Origin: Sulfurovum lithotrophicum
GTDB taxonomy: Bacteria > Campylobacterota > Campylobacteria > Campylobacterales > Sulfurovaceae
Assembly (NCBI RefSeq): GCF_000987835.1
Contig: NZ_CP011308.1
Span: 1,984,001 to 2,048,000 of the forward strand
Direction: 5' to 3'
DNA length: 64,000 bases
Shown here: positions 1 through 8,774 of the stretch, in pieces
Numbering within the stretch: position 1 is the first letter of the stretch
How the letters are laid out: each line of letters begins with the position of its first letter
The notes under the pieces: model-generated
The model's input: the letters and a program-made list of their open reading frames with translations, nothing else
What the model was told of the DNA's origin: nothing
Database searches by the model: none
Position numbers and translations under genes: made by a program

Positions 1-439
1 GTGCAAAGATGATCATATCCTTGTATATCTTGATACCCACATTCTTTGAACCGGTCACGATCTTGTCTATAGGTTTGAGATCACGCGTCAGAATATCAAC
101 CGATTTGTCATCGTAGTTGGCTACGGCAACATAATTCTTCCCGATAACAAAACCGATAGCGGACTTGCTCGTTTTGTATTCTGCTTCCACTTTTTCCGTT
201 TTAGGATCAAATTTCACAATATAGCCATCACGACTGATCAGGTAGGCATCGTCACCATCAAACTTGATGATCCCGTGATTCATGTTATGCATATGTTCCA
301 TATGTCTTCTGGCCAGGCCATCCTCAATAACGGCAACCGATTCACTTTCACGCTCTACGACAAAATACTTTTCCTTTGCATTTAGCGATGCTGAAAAAAA
401 GGTTGTTACCAGAAGGAGCACAGAGAGGAGATATTTCAT
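1..439 (-). CDS. nirF: NirF-like heme d1 biosynthesis protein, 3' part missing
   Basis: Starts at an ATG (437-439) preceded by a good AAGGAT ribosome site and runs off the left edge, so only about 146 N-terminal residues are visible. The first 21 or so residues form a cleavable-looking signal peptide (MKYLLSVLLLVTTFFSASL). What follows is the repetitive beta-propeller style of the cytochrome d1/NirF family (KYFVVERESESVAVIEDG, DAYLISRDGYIVKFDPKT, GKNYVAVANYDDKSVDI). There is no CxxCH in the visible part, which favours NirF over a NirS copy. NirF acts in the periplasm late in heme d1 synthesis, the cofactor of NirS encoded nearby. It has its own FNR-type promoter rather than reading through from trkH. 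The nirF call is likely; another NirF/NirN-like d1 protein cannot be excluded without the C-terminus. Confidence 0.75.
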   Translation of the reverse strand, partial: MKYLLSVLLLVTTFFSASLNAKEKYFVVERESESVAVIEDGLARRHMEHMHNMNHGIIKFDGDDAYLISRDGYIVKFDPKTEKVEAEYKTSKSAIGFVIGKNYVAVANYDDKSVDILTRDLKPIDKIVTGSKNVGIKIYKDMIIFA

Positions 440-470
440 ATATTTATCCTTATCTTACAAAATTGGTTCT

Positions 471-513
471 ATTGTACTGAAAAATATATAACAACTCTGT
501 TGATAAATGTCAA
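471..513 (-). promoter_or_regulatory. FNR/CRP-type box and -10 element for nirF
   Basis: On the minus strand TTGAC-N4-ATCAA lies at 500-513, one base from a perfect FNR palindrome. A -10-like TACAAT lies at 471-476. The box centre is then about 42.5 bp upstream of the predicted start near 464, close to the class II activator position. Inference from sequence only. Confidence 0.6.
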
Positions 514-537
514 TTTAGGGAAAGGTACGAGAAAACA

Positions 538-1992
538 TTAAAATTTTTTCCAGAAAGTTCGGCTGAAGAGTAAGAATACCGTATAAAATTCAAGCCTGCC
601 AATGATCATCCCCATAGAAAGAACTATTTTATCAATATCCGAGAAGAACCCGTAATTATGTGCTGGCCCAGTCAGGGCAAATCCCGGCCCGATATTCCCT
701 ACACATGCCAAAGCGGTCGATACGGAAGTCATGGCATCAAATCCTCCTGCAAACAGATAGAGTGTCAGTAACATATTGGTCATCACAAAAAGAAAAATAA
801 ACCCTGTCGTGGACGAGATGATCTGGGACGAAACCTTCTGATGGTCTATGAAAACACTCAGTACTGCGTTGGGATGCAATGTTCTCTTAAACTGTACAGA
901 AATATTCTTGAACAATACAATGTAACGTATCACTTTCACACCCCCTGCCGTCGATCCGGCGTTTCCGCCTATCAGCATGGCTATAAAAATCACCGCGATC
1001 GCCATATGCCCCCATTGTTCATAGTCAAGCGTGGCAAACCCTGTTGTGGTCAGTACGGACGCAACCGTAAAAGAGGCATGTGTCAGGGCATGAAAATAAC
1101 TGTCATAGTCCACAAAGATATCAACACTGCTCAAGAGCAGTGAAAGCACAATAAATATAGCCAGATACCAAAGCACCTCTTCTCTTTTATACCCCTCTGC
1201 TTTACCGGTGGAAAAGAGTTTCAGGTGAGCCAGGAAGTTGATCCCTGAAAGGATCATGAAAAAGGTCGTGATCCATACAATCGTATTGGAATCATAATAC
1301 CCCAGTGAAGCATTTTTCGTAGAAAAGCCTCCCGTAGAGATAGTTGAAAATGCATGGTTTATCGCATCGAAACCGCTCATACCTGCCCATTTCAGGGCAA
1401 TGGTATCCACCACAGTAAAGAGTACGTAGATACCCCACAATCTTATGGCGGTATCTTTGACCTTTGGCGTGATCTTCTCCATCTTTATCCCTGTTGATTC
1501 AGCTTTGAACAGTGTCATGGAACCACTTGGGTTGATCAGAGAGAAAAGCCCTACCCCCAGTACGATGATTCCCATACCCCCAAGCCAGTGCATCAGGCTT
1601 CTGAGGTAGAGTATCGATTTTGGCAACGATTCAATGTCTGAAAAGACCGTAGCCCCTGTGGTGGTGAATCCGCTGACCGACTCAAAAAAGGCAGCAGCAG
1701 GCGTGATGTCGGTGTAAAGCAGAAAAGGGATCGCACCCGCTACCCCCAGAAGGATCCATATCAGATTGACCGAGAGTATGCCGCCTTTGATACTCAGCTT
1801 CATTCTGTGTTCTCTTAGCAGCAGATAAATGGTTCCGTTCAAAACGAGCAAGGCAAGATCGAAAGCAAAGAACCTGTTCATATTTTCCTGGTAGGCCCAT
1901 CCCACGACAATAGCCGTAAACAGAAAGAAACTCAACGCTATACCGATGACAGAGACGAATTTGAAAATATTTTTTAAAGCGTGTATATCCAC
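538..1992 (-). CDS. trkH: Trk-type potassium uptake membrane subunit TrkH
   Basis: A 484-residue polytopic membrane protein of the TrkH/KtrB family that moves K+ across the inner membrane under control of TrkA. Four pore-loop filter segments are visible: GFTTTG near residue 109, STGG near 219, TTTGF near 315 and VGNIG near 431. Each sits between hydrophobic helices, as expected for the four M1-P-M2 repeats. The start is a GTG lying inside the end of trkA (19-bp overlap), with AAGGA about 11 bases upstream, so translation is probably coupled to trkA. Length and motifs are typical and complete. Unusual only in position: the trkA-trkH pair sits between nirF and the nirS/nor genes on the same strand. 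Confidence 0.95.
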   Translation of the reverse strand: MDIHALKNIFKFVSVIGIALSFFLFTAIVVGWAYQENMNRFFAFDLALLVLNGTIYLLLREHRMKLSIKGGILSVNLIWILLGVAGAIPFLLYTDITPAAAFFESVSGFTTTGATVFSDIESLPKSILYLRSLMHWLGGMGIIVLGVGLFSLINPSGSMTLFKAESTGIKMEKITPKVKDTAIRLWGIYVLFTVVDTIALKWAGMSGFDAINHAFSTISTGGFSTKNASLGYYDSNTIVWITTFFMILSGINFLAHLKLFSTGKAEGYKREEVLWYLAIFIVLSLLLSSVDIFVDYDSYFHALTHASFTVASVLTTTGFATLDYEQWGHMAIAVIFIAMLIGGNAGSTAGGVKVIRYIVLFKNISVQFKRTLHPNAVLSVFIDHQKVSSQIISSTTGFIFLFVMTNMLLTLYLFAGGFDAMTSVSTALACVGNIGPGFALTGPAHNYGFFSDIDKIVLSMGMIIGRLEFYTVFLLFSRTFWKKF

Positions 1993-3299
1993 TGCTGTAT
2001 CTCTTCCTTATAGTCATATTCGCCAAAAACCGCGATAATATCTCCCTGTTCAAACTGAGTAATGTCCGAGAGGGCATAAAGTTTCTCTTCTCTTGAGAGC
2101 AGAAGCACTGATGTGCCTATCTTCACTTCTCTTGGCTTTTTGCCAATGAGCTCGGAATTGGGGTAGATCTTTCGCATGAACAGTATCCCGTTTCCTCCGC
2201 AATAGTGCCTCTGCGTAACGATAGAACTTGAAGAAATCTTCTCAAGGATCGCATAATGGGCCCCGGCCTTGCTGCCTCTGACAACCACAACACCCATTTT
2301 GTGCATGAGGTTGTAATAGGCTTTATCGTTATTGACCGCCACGACTTTTTCTATACCGTATTCTTTTGCTTCAATACATTTGACGATGTTTTTTTCATCA
2401 TCATGGCTCGCAGCGATGATCATATCGGCATTTTTAAGCCCCTCCTCTTCAAACAAACGCTGGTCCTCATAAGCCGAATTGATGATCGTTACCCTATGCT
2501 GCAACAGTTCCGAAGCGGCACGGCAATGGGAAATATCCTTTTCGATCATCTTGATATCCAGTTTTTTGTCCAACAATGCCTTCGCAATCTTCTGGGCCAG
2601 GGTATTGGCACCGAAAATGACGATCTTTTTAATGGAAGAAGGCATCTTTTCATCCAGTTTAGCCGAGATCTTTTCAATGGCATCCATATCACCAAACAGA
2701 TAGACAAGATCCCCTTTTTCAATGCGTTCCTCTTTGCTGGGAACAAAAAATCTCTTTTCTCTCTCAATCCCTACTATAGCTACAGCATCACTCATAAACT
2801 CATTAACACGATAAAGCATTTGCGCATCGTACTGTACCCGTATGGAAATAAGTTTGTGTTTTGTCTGGTGGAACATTTTGACATTGTTCGCTTTGGGGAA
2901 AGTAAAGAGTGCTTTGACCTTGTTAGCTGTCGTGATATCCGGGAATACCGCATAGTCTATTGAAAGCTTTTCAAGCACACGGCTTTTGAGAAAACCATCA
3001 TTTTTCAGCCTGATGATCTTTTTGTTTATCTCAACAACATCTTCCACAATAAGCGTAGAGAGCAGATTGGCTTCATCCGAATCCGTAACAGCTATGAACA
3101 GGTCTATTTTCTCAAGGTTGAGCATCTGGTAGGTTTTCGGGTTCTCAATATCACCATGGACGACCATGACATCTACATCTTCATCCAGTTTGTTGAGCTT
3201 GGAGATATCTTTGTCTATGACCATAACATTGTGCTGGTAGGAAAGTGTCTGGGCAAGACCGTACCCTACCGTTCCCGATCCGGCTATCATAATATCCAT
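1974..3299 (-). CDS. trkA: Trk potassium transporter regulatory subunit TrkA
   Basis: A 441-residue cytoplasmic protein with two tandem RCK units. The first begins with a Rossmann nucleotide-binding motif (GSGTVGYGL, residues 7-15) and the second with IFGANTLAQKIAKAL around residue 228. Each is followed by an RCK-C/TrkA-C segment. TrkA proteins bind NAD(H)/nucleotides and gate TrkH. The gene precedes and overlaps trkH and follows the pentaheme cytochrome gene by about 30 bp, so it may be co-transcribed with the denitrification genes. The ATG start at 3299 opens directly on the Rossmann strand (MDIMIAGSGTVG), as in other TrkA proteins. Confidence 0.95.
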   Translation of the reverse strand: MDIMIAGSGTVGYGLAQTLSYQHNVMVIDKDISKLNKLDEDVDVMVVHGDIENPKTYQMLNLEKIDLFIAVTDSDEANLLSTLIVEDVVEINKKIIRLKNDGFLKSRVLEKLSIDYAVFPDITTANKVKALFTFPKANNVKMFHQTKHKLISIRVQYDAQMLYRVNEFMSDAVAIVGIEREKRFFVPSKEERIEKGDLVYLFGDMDAIEKISAKLDEKMPSSIKKIVIFGANTLAQKIAKALLDKKLDIKMIEKDISHCRAASELLQHRVTIINSAYEDQRLFEEEGLKNADMIIAASHDDEKNIVKCIEAKEYGIEKVVAVNNDKAYYNLMHKMGVVVVRGSKAGAHYAILEKISSSSIVTQRHYCGGNGILFMRKIYPNSELIGKKPREVKIGTSVLLLSREEKLYALSDITQFEQGDIIAVFGEYDYKEEIQQWIYTL

Positions 3300-3328
3300 C
3301 TTGGCATCCTTTTAAAAAGCATACTCTC

Positions 3329-4450
3329 TTAAAACTTTAAAGTCTCTTGTTTAATAAGCTCTGGTTCCATCAGACTTTTGTCTTTAAGATCTATCGCTTT
3401 AGCACAGTCACTTTTGGCCAGCTGTACATAGAGTGAAACAGTTACGACATCACCTTTCTGTAGAGAAGGGATGTCATACGTCAGTATTTTTGTCTCTTTG
3501 GCATTAAGATTGTGTACACTGCCCTCTGTCGCTGTAGCAGGGACGATTATTTTTTTACCGTCTTTTTTAAAACTGTAGGAAAAATACCCCTGTGCATCTT
3601 CGGCAGGGTCTTGCTTGTAGTTTCGCCAGATCATTTTGCCTTTTCGCATGACCTTTATCTTTAAAAACTTTGCACGTGCAGGCTGTATGATCAACGGATG
3701 CTCCATTTTATTGTCCAGCATCACTTCCAGCTTTTTATTTTTCACTGTAAGTGTAATATCGACACCTGTTTTTCTGAATGCCTTGTCATGAATACCAAGG
3801 AATTTGTGGCTGGCATGCTGTCCTCTGGCACGCTTGTCCATCTTCTCTGCACCACCCTCTACCTCCGGCATATGGCAACGGATACACCCCAGACTGTTCT
3901 GTGTGTCATCCATGGCTTTAAAAATAGTAACATTGTTATCGTTCAGTTTATGCGAATGGCACCCCATACAGACCTTCTTGGCATAGACCGGATTCGATGC
4001 AGAAGAGTGTTTGTCACTCGCATCGGGATGGACCAGTCTGCCGTACAGCGTAGGCTTGTAGTGCTCCGCCTGTCTTGCTTTGGTATTGATATTGAACTGA
4101 TGTGCCTTCTTGACATAGGCTATCGTATGACAGAAATAGCATGAAATAGCATCAGTATGGGTCTTGTTGGCTTTATCGGGTCTTGCTTTGCCGCTTAGAA
4201 GATCATCCATATTGTCCGCCATGGGCATATGGCAGGTGGCACAGGCATATTTTTTACTGTCGGCAGTATCGGCTACCTTGCGGTGCAGTTCATCATTGAA
4301 ATAGCTTTTGGAATGCTGTGAGCTTTGAAATTCATCATAGATATTCTCATGACACTCTTTACAGGAATGGTTGTCCATATATTTGGCGGCAGAAAAAGAA
4401 AAAAGTGTGAGAAATAAAATCAGAAGCCTGATTAGCGCTGTCCGTTCCAT
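3329..4450 (-). CDS. Pentaheme c-type cytochrome with C-terminal beta-rich domain
   Basis: A 373-residue secreted or membrane-anchored protein with an N-terminal hydrophobic signal (LIRLLILFLTLFSFSAA) and five CxxCH heme-binding motifs: CKECH, CATCH, CYFCH, CMGCH and CIRCH. They are spread over roughly residues 30-190, with extra histidines available as axial ligands. The remaining 170 residues lack heme motifs and look beta-sandwich-like. The arrangement resembles the broad cytochrome c554/multiheme family. Its place directly after nirS suggests periplasmic electron transfer linked to nitrogen-oxide reduction, but that role is inferred. The ATG at 4450 is preceded by AGGATCACAG. A strong double hairpin separates it from nirS, so its expression may differ from that of nirS. 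Confidence 0.8.
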   Translation of the reverse strand: MERTALIRLLILFLTLFSFSAAKYMDNHSCKECHENIYDEFQSSQHSKSYFNDELHRKVADTADSKKYACATCHMPMADNMDDLLSGKARPDKANKTHTDAISCYFCHTIAYVKKAHQFNINTKARQAEHYKPTLYGRLVHPDASDKHSSASNPVYAKKVCMGCHSHKLNDNNVTIFKAMDDTQNSLGCIRCHMPEVEGGAEKMDKRARGQHASHKFLGIHDKAFRKTGVDITLTVKNKKLEVMLDNKMEHPLIIQPARAKFLKIKVMRKGKMIWRNYKQDPAEDAQGYFSYSFKKDGKKIIVPATATEGSVHNLNAKETKILTYDIPSLQKGDVVTVSLYVQLAKSDCAKAIDLKDKSLMEPELIKQETLKF

Positions 4451-4460
4451 CTGTGATCCT

Positions 4461-4520
4461 GGTAATTTATTGAGATGATCCTTGGATCATCTCAATAAAT
4501 TACCCTCTCCCGAAGGAGAG
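4461..4520 (-). terminator. Double hairpin at the 3' end of nirS
   Basis: Two hairpins in tandem, read on the minus strand just after the nirS stop. The first is CTCTCC-UUCG-GGAGAG (4505-4520), with the very stable C(UUCG)G tetraloop. The second is a perfect 21-bp stem with a 2-base loop (arms 4461-4481 and 4484-4504). No clear U-run follows. They could terminate transcription or protect the nirS mRNA end. Confidence 0.75.
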
Positions 4521-4533
4521 AGTAAGAGTTGGA

Positions 4534-6288
4534 TTAAGCACCCGGTACGTGTTGTCTATGCTCAACAGAGTATGTAAAGGTAGGTGTAGTCAAGTTTTCG
4601 ATGTACTTGATGAACTTACCTGTTTCTGATTCGTAGATACCGATTCTACCGGTGGTCCACTCAGAGATCATTGTCCACTTACCATGGTTCGCAGGCTCAG
4701 CGTGAAGGAGTCTTGGCTGCACAGGGTCTTTAACCTTGGCACCATGTTTTCCTTCTGCTACAGGAGGCATAAGCTTCTCGTTACTCATCTTGGAAGCTAC
4801 TTCGTTCACAGGTATTTTTTCATACTGTGTCGCATCCCATTCCTGAAGGACTTTTCCGCTTTTCGCATCGATCAGCTGACCCTTTGCTTTACCGACTTTG
4901 ATGATTCTGTCAGTCTCAAGTGTCTCTTTGTTGATCAGGTGCACTTCGTTGTACTTGTCTGGCTTGCCAAGAACACAGTCAGACCAGATCCATGGTGTAT
5001 CTTCTCCCGTACCGACGAAGAGGCCACCACCTGCTGTTTTTACCTTCTTCACAATGTTCCAGCCTGGAGATTCCCAGATGACCACTGAACCGAAGTTCAT
5101 AGAGTTCGTTGCATTGAGCTGCTTGCCGAGTTTCTTGTTGAACCAGCTTGAACCCTGACCTGGGTGCGGCTTGGATTTTTTACCGGTATGTACTTTGGCT
5201 GCCAAAGCTTTGGTTTTAAAGTCAACGATACCCATAAGATCTGAACCCTGTGAAGCGATCTGGAAGTATCTACCGAAATCTTCACCTTTATTCTCATTCA
5301 GGAAACAGTCATGGAGGATCTTACCGATGTTTGGAATATCACCCACGATTGGGAAGTCAGGCTTAGAGTAATCAATAATATAGGTATGACCTGCATCTTT
5401 CAATGCCACAGCGAAGTATGGCCCATACGGTGTATCGGCGATACCGGCAACTCTTGATGGTCCGATCTGTCCGTCAGGATCGATCACACGGCTGGTATCA
5501 TAGGCTTTTAGAGGCTTAAGTGTATGTGCATCACACAGTACGGCACCACCTGGATTGTAGTTACCCGCTATGACATATTTACCATCCGGAGATACAGCAA
5601 GGCCTCTTGACTCCTGTCCGACCTGTACAGAGGCGACAGCCGGCTGACCCGGTGCACCGATATCGAACATTGTCAATCTACCTGAACGTGAGATGGAGTA
5701 GGCATATCTAGGCTCTGCTTTGTTAGTCACTGTTACGTGTACCGCGAAGCCTGCTTTATGTCTGGAAAGTACTTTACCTGTTGTAGAATCGATAAAGTCA
5801 ACCAAAGAAGCATCTCTCTCTGTCGCAAAAGTAATGTCTTTTACATTTTTGACATCTCCGCCTTTATATTTAAGATTACCGTTCTTGTCTACAGGATACT
5901 TTTTAGCCAATGCATCGACATCTGCCAATTTAATCCAAGTCTGCTGCACTTTCTCAAGATCAAGTTTGAGCTCGACAGTGTTCTTCCAGTCCATCAGCCA
6001 GTTAACCATTCCCGCTGCATCGTCTTTTGAGAATTTAGCACTCCACGCAGGCATTGCTGTATTTTCTCTACCATGCAAGATAGTTGCAGCTAAATTCTCT
6101 GCATTCTTCTTTTTAAGTGCTTTAGGTCTAAGGTCGGAACCGACACCACCCTGGTGGATTGGACCGTGACATCCCTGACACTCTTTCTCATACATCTTGG
6201 CAAAATCCATATTGGATGTACCTGCAATAGCCAGTGTTGCTACAAAACTTGTTGCTGCAGCCAATCCTAAAATTCTGTTTAATTTCAT
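4534..6288 (-). CDS. nirS: Cytochrome cd1 nitrite reductase (NO-forming)
   Basis: A 584-residue periplasmic enzyme reducing nitrite to nitric oxide. A signal peptide covers about residues 1-22. A cytochrome c domain follows with heme motif CQGCH (C37, C40, H41) and a downstream AMPAW methionine region. From about residue 120 on is the eight-bladed heme d1 propeller, with typical segments (SRSGRLTMFDIG, RGLAVSPDGKYVIAGNY, DCVLGKPDKYNEVHLI). Histidines expected to line the d1 site are present in the propeller. The length is typical and the gene intact. The ATG at 6288 has AGGAG six bases upstream. It is bounded by a hairpin on the 5' side and a double hairpin on the 3' side, suggesting segment-specific mRNA stability. 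NO made here would be consumed by NorCB encoded just upstream. Confidence 0.97.
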   Translation of the reverse strand: MKLNRILGLAAATSFVATLAIAGTSNMDFAKMYEKECQGCHGPIHQGGVGSDLRPKALKKKNAENLAATILHGRENTAMPAWSAKFSKDDAAGMVNWLMDWKNTVELKLDLEKVQQTWIKLADVDALAKKYPVDKNGNLKYKGGDVKNVKDITFATERDASLVDFIDSTTGKVLSRHKAGFAVHVTVTNKAEPRYAYSISRSGRLTMFDIGAPGQPAVASVQVGQESRGLAVSPDGKYVIAGNYNPGGAVLCDAHTLKPLKAYDTSRVIDPDGQIGPSRVAGIADTPYGPYFAVALKDAGHTYIIDYSKPDFPIVGDIPNIGKILHDCFLNENKGEDFGRYFQIASQGSDLMGIVDFKTKALAAKVHTGKKSKPHPGQGSSWFNKKLGKQLNATNSMNFGSVVIWESPGWNIVKKVKTAGGGLFVGTGEDTPWIWSDCVLGKPDKYNEVHLINKETLETDRIIKVGKAKGQLIDAKSGKVLQEWDATQYEKIPVNEVASKMSNEKLMPPVAEGKHGAKVKDPVQPRLLHAEPANHGKWTMISEWTTGRIGIYESETGKFIKYIENLTTPTFTYSVEHRQHVPGA

Positions 6289-6317
6289 TTGTTCTCCTTT
6301 TTTAAAAACATCAATGT

Positions 6318-6350
6318 AACATAGATAAAATGGATCATTTTACCTATGTT
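6318..6350 (-). promoter_or_regulatory. 15-bp hairpin in the nirS leader
   Basis: Arms 6318-6332 and 6336-6350 form a near-perfect inverted repeat with a 3-base loop. In the minus-strand transcript the single mismatch becomes a G-U pair, so all 15 positions pair. It lies 30 bases before the nirS ATG, between the 53-residue gene and nirS. It may be an mRNA-stabilising or processing hairpin, or an operator. Confidence 0.6.
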
Positions 6351-6404
6351 TTACAATACGTTTTACGAAGAGCTAACCCATAGCCCTTCACAATATTGCA
6401 GGAT

Positions 6405-6566
6405 TTACTTTTCCTGCTGCAATCTCTTTTTCTCACTGAAATAGATCCAGAACATCGGTAAAATAATTATCGTATGTAAAAAGATCGTCAGTGTCAGAGG
6501 TCCCTGATTGAGCCAGCCAAAAAAACTTGGTACGACATCAGTAAACGGTTCAAATAACATTCCCAT
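6405..6566 (-). CDS. Small 53-residue membrane protein between norB and nirS
   Basis: A short ORF with an ideal ribosome site (AAGGAGAGAGAA before ATG 6566). It encodes 53 residues with one clear transmembrane helix (LTLTIFLHTIIILPMFWIYF) followed by a charged tail (SEKKRLQQEK). A second in-frame ATG lies two codons in. I do not recognise the family. The strong ribosome site, the position between norB and nirS on the same strand and the membrane topology suggest a small accessory to NO or nitrite reduction (assembly, stability or electron transfer), but no function can be assigned from sequence. Confidence 0.7.
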   Translation of the reverse strand: MGMLFEPFTDVVPSFFGWLNQGPLTLTIFLHTIIILPMFWIYFSEKKRLQQEK

Positions 6567-6589
6567 TTCTCTCTCCTTCTTTTTTAGTT

Positions 6590-6608
6590 GGTACGGAAGA
6601 TCCGTACC
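6590..6608 (-). terminator. Hairpin between norB and the 53-residue gene
   Basis: GGTACGGA-AGA-TCCGTACC, an 8-bp perfect stem ten bases after the norB stop codon. On the plus strand it is followed by a T-run; in the operon direction it is followed by AACTAAAAAAG. It may attenuate transcription or act as an mRNA processing signal rather than stop transcription fully. Confidence 0.5.
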
Positions 6609-6617
6609 TTTTTGTAT

Positions 6618-8063
6618 TTAGGCAGCCTGTGCTGCTTTTTGCTCTTTACCAATGGTAAGAAGATCCCACACAAGGTAGATGAATCCTACGAATGTCACCA
6701 CACCCATAATCGCTCTCCAGACCATAGCCTGAACAAACCAAGGCAACTCCTGCGCAGCAAAGAATGCAGTCCATCCGGCACCAAGCTCAGCTCTTTCTAC
6801 AAGTACCTGCTCATAACCGGCAATCGTCAAGGCTACAGTCATTCCCAGTACACCAAACACAATAAGGAAAATCCCCATTTTAGATTTAAAGGTTGCCTTT
6901 AATCTCTCAATACCATACGCATACTGAACACCCAGGTACATCATCCCGATAAGGATCGTAGCATAAGCCCCGAAGAATGCCAGGTGACCGTGAGCCGCTG
7001 TAAACTGTGTACCGTGTGTATAGATATTTACCTGTGGCAATGTGTGGAAGAATCCCCAAACACCTGCACCCAAAAAGTTACCAAACGCGTTTGTTACGAT
7101 CCATGCAATAGCCGGTCCATTATTTGCAACAGCCCCTTTATGACCTTCTGCTTTTGCTATACCCTGTTCTTTACCCCAGTCGTAGAGTACGTGAACAAAC
7201 ATTGCTACCAATGGAACTGGTTCCAGTGCTGAGAATAGCGCACCAATTTCCCACCAGTACTCAGGTGTACCGATCCAGAAGTAATGGTGACCCATACCAA
7301 GGATACCAGAACCAAATAACATAAGAACTTCGATCCATAGCCACATTTCAACGATCTCTCGTTTAGCACCGATGATCTTGATAAGTGAATACGCTGCAAG
7401 AACTCCTACAAATACTTCCCAAGTCGCTTCAACCCAAAGGTGTATAACCCACCACCACCAGAATTGGTCCATAGAAATGTTATCTGTGAAGAACATACCT
7501 GCAACATAAAGACCGGCAAGCGCAAGCAAGTCAGCGACCATCACTGTCATGATCCCTGTTTTCTGTCCCTTCATAAAGGTTGCAAAAACATTCCAGTAAA
7601 AGATAAGTACAACTACGACGATACCGATATCGGCCCATCTTGGTGCTTCAACATACTCTCTACCTTCGTTGATCAGCCAGATAGATGCTTCAGTACCGGC
7701 ACCGACCTGAATAAAGATATATACAAGTACAACCACTGTTACAGCAGCTGTTAGAACCCAGAATGCGAGTTTGCCAAGTCCGGCATGCACCAACTGTTCA
7801 CCTGTTTCATCAGAAAGCATGAAATAGACCGATCCGATCATTGCATAAAGCATCCAGACGACCAGTGCATTGATGTGTACCATTCTGGCAACGTTAAAGT
7901 CAAACAGTTCAAACAAGAACCCCGGAACCAGGAATTGTATCGCAGCGATAAGACCCATAAGAAGCTGTGCACCAAAGAGTATGATCGCTACTCTGAAATA
8001 CATCATTCCTAATTCTTTACCTTTATCACCCGCAAATTCATTTGTTTTAATACTAGTGAGCAT
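6618..8063 (-). CDS. norB: Nitric oxide reductase catalytic subunit NorB (cNor type)
   Basis: A 481-residue, twelve-helix heme-copper oxidase superfamily member that reduces 2 NO to N2O with electrons from NorC. The metal and heme ligands are visible: VIHLWVEATWE (FeB His plus the two conserved Glu), GMGHHYFWIG (two more FeB His) and AAHGHLAFFGAY (His ligands of heme b3 and low-spin heme b). An in-frame start exists 27 bp upstream. The ATG at 8063 is chosen because AGGAGG lies five bases before it and the family begins there; this gives an 11-bp overlap with norC. The length fits the short cNor form, without the extra N-terminal quinol domain of qNor. Confidence 0.97.
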   Translation of the reverse strand: MLTSIKTNEFAGDKGKELGMMYFRVAIILFGAQLLMGLIAAIQFLVPGFLFELFDFNVARMVHINALVVWMLYAMIGSVYFMLSDETGEQLVHAGLGKLAFWVLTAAVTVVVLVYIFIQVGAGTEASIWLINEGREYVEAPRWADIGIVVVVLIFYWNVFATFMKGQKTGIMTVMVADLLALAGLYVAGMFFTDNISMDQFWWWWVIHLWVEATWEVFVGVLAAYSLIKIIGAKREIVEMWLWIEVLMLFGSGILGMGHHYFWIGTPEYWWEIGALFSALEPVPLVAMFVHVLYDWGKEQGIAKAEGHKGAVANNGPAIAWIVTNAFGNFLGAGVWGFFHTLPQVNIYTHGTQFTAAHGHLAFFGAYATILIGMMYLGVQYAYGIERLKATFKSKMGIFLIVFGVLGMTVALTIAGYEQVLVERAELGAGWTAFFAAQELPWFVQAMVWRAIMGVVTFVGFIYLVWDLLTIGKEQKAAQAA

Positions 8064-8724
8064 TTGTGCCTCCTGCTTTGAATTGATCAACAGTTTTCGA
8101 GAAGTTTCTTGGGAAACCGTTGGTGTCGATACTACTCATATGCTTGAGGAAAGCTACCAATCCTTTTGCTTCATCTGCGGTAATACCGAGATTTGGCATC
8201 ATACGTGCATGTGTAGGATACTGTGAAGGATGCTGAAGGAATTCAGCCATTGCTTCCTCGACTGTACTCTTTCCTGTCATACCCTGAAGCGGTCCGCCTT
8301 TCTGCCATGCAGGATCCAACCATGCTTTTGTAAGATCCGGAGCAAAATAAGCACCGTTACCTAAAAGTGTATGACAATTCATACAGTTCTTTGCCTGAGA
8401 AGTCAGTTTACCAAGGTGTAGCAATGCTGCTGCATCCTTTTGACTCCACTCTTTACCGAAGAATGGCTGTTTTTCACCGATCACCGGTACCTCATGCCCT
8501 CTTTTTTTACTCATTTTGTAATCAATTTTATAATTGATAACCGTTGCTGCCGGTACTCTCTTGTCTACCCCGTTCTTAAGGTCTGCATCTGTACCCATAC
8601 TGATCTGTCCAAGCGTATCGAACGAAAGCCAGATAAGCAAAATCGTTGCAAATCCTGTTACCCATGCCGCTGAACGACGCCAGAATGGAATACTCGTCCA
8701 TACCGAAACATTTTTGTTAGCCAT
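8053..8724 (-). CDS. norC: Nitric oxide reductase cytochrome c subunit NorC
   Basis: A 223-residue membrane-anchored monoheme cytochrome c. One N-terminal transmembrane helix spans about residues 19-38, followed by a periplasmic domain. The heme motif is CMNCH (C114, C117, H118), and ARMMPN near 174-178 supplies the axial methionine. It passes electrons from bc1-reduced cytochromes to NorB. A longer reading from 8763 exists, but the ATG at 8724 follows AAAGGAGGACAC and starts a normal N-terminus. The protein is longer than the roughly 150 residues of classical NorC because of about 60 extra residues between helix and heme. Overlap with norB implies coupling. Confidence 0.93.
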   Translation of the reverse strand: MANKNVSVWTSIPFWRRSAAWVTGFATILLIWLSFDTLGQISMGTDADLKNGVDKRVPAATVINYKIDYKMSKKRGHEVPVIGEKQPFFGKEWSQKDAAALLHLGKLTSQAKNCMNCHTLLGNGAYFAPDLTKAWLDPAWQKGGPLQGMTGKSTVEEAMAEFLQHPSQYPTHARMMPNLGITADEAKGLVAFLKHMSSIDTNGFPRNFSKTVDQFKAGGTNAH

Positions 8725-8774
8725 GTGTCCTCCTTTTTTATTTATAAGACGCTTTTTGAACAAAGTCCAACAAA

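Noticed and set aside
4461-4504. The perfect 21-bp inverted repeat as a mobile-element end
   Set aside because: It has a 2-base loop and lies directly after nirS next to a UUCG hairpin, which fits an RNA terminator or stabiliser better than transposon ends.
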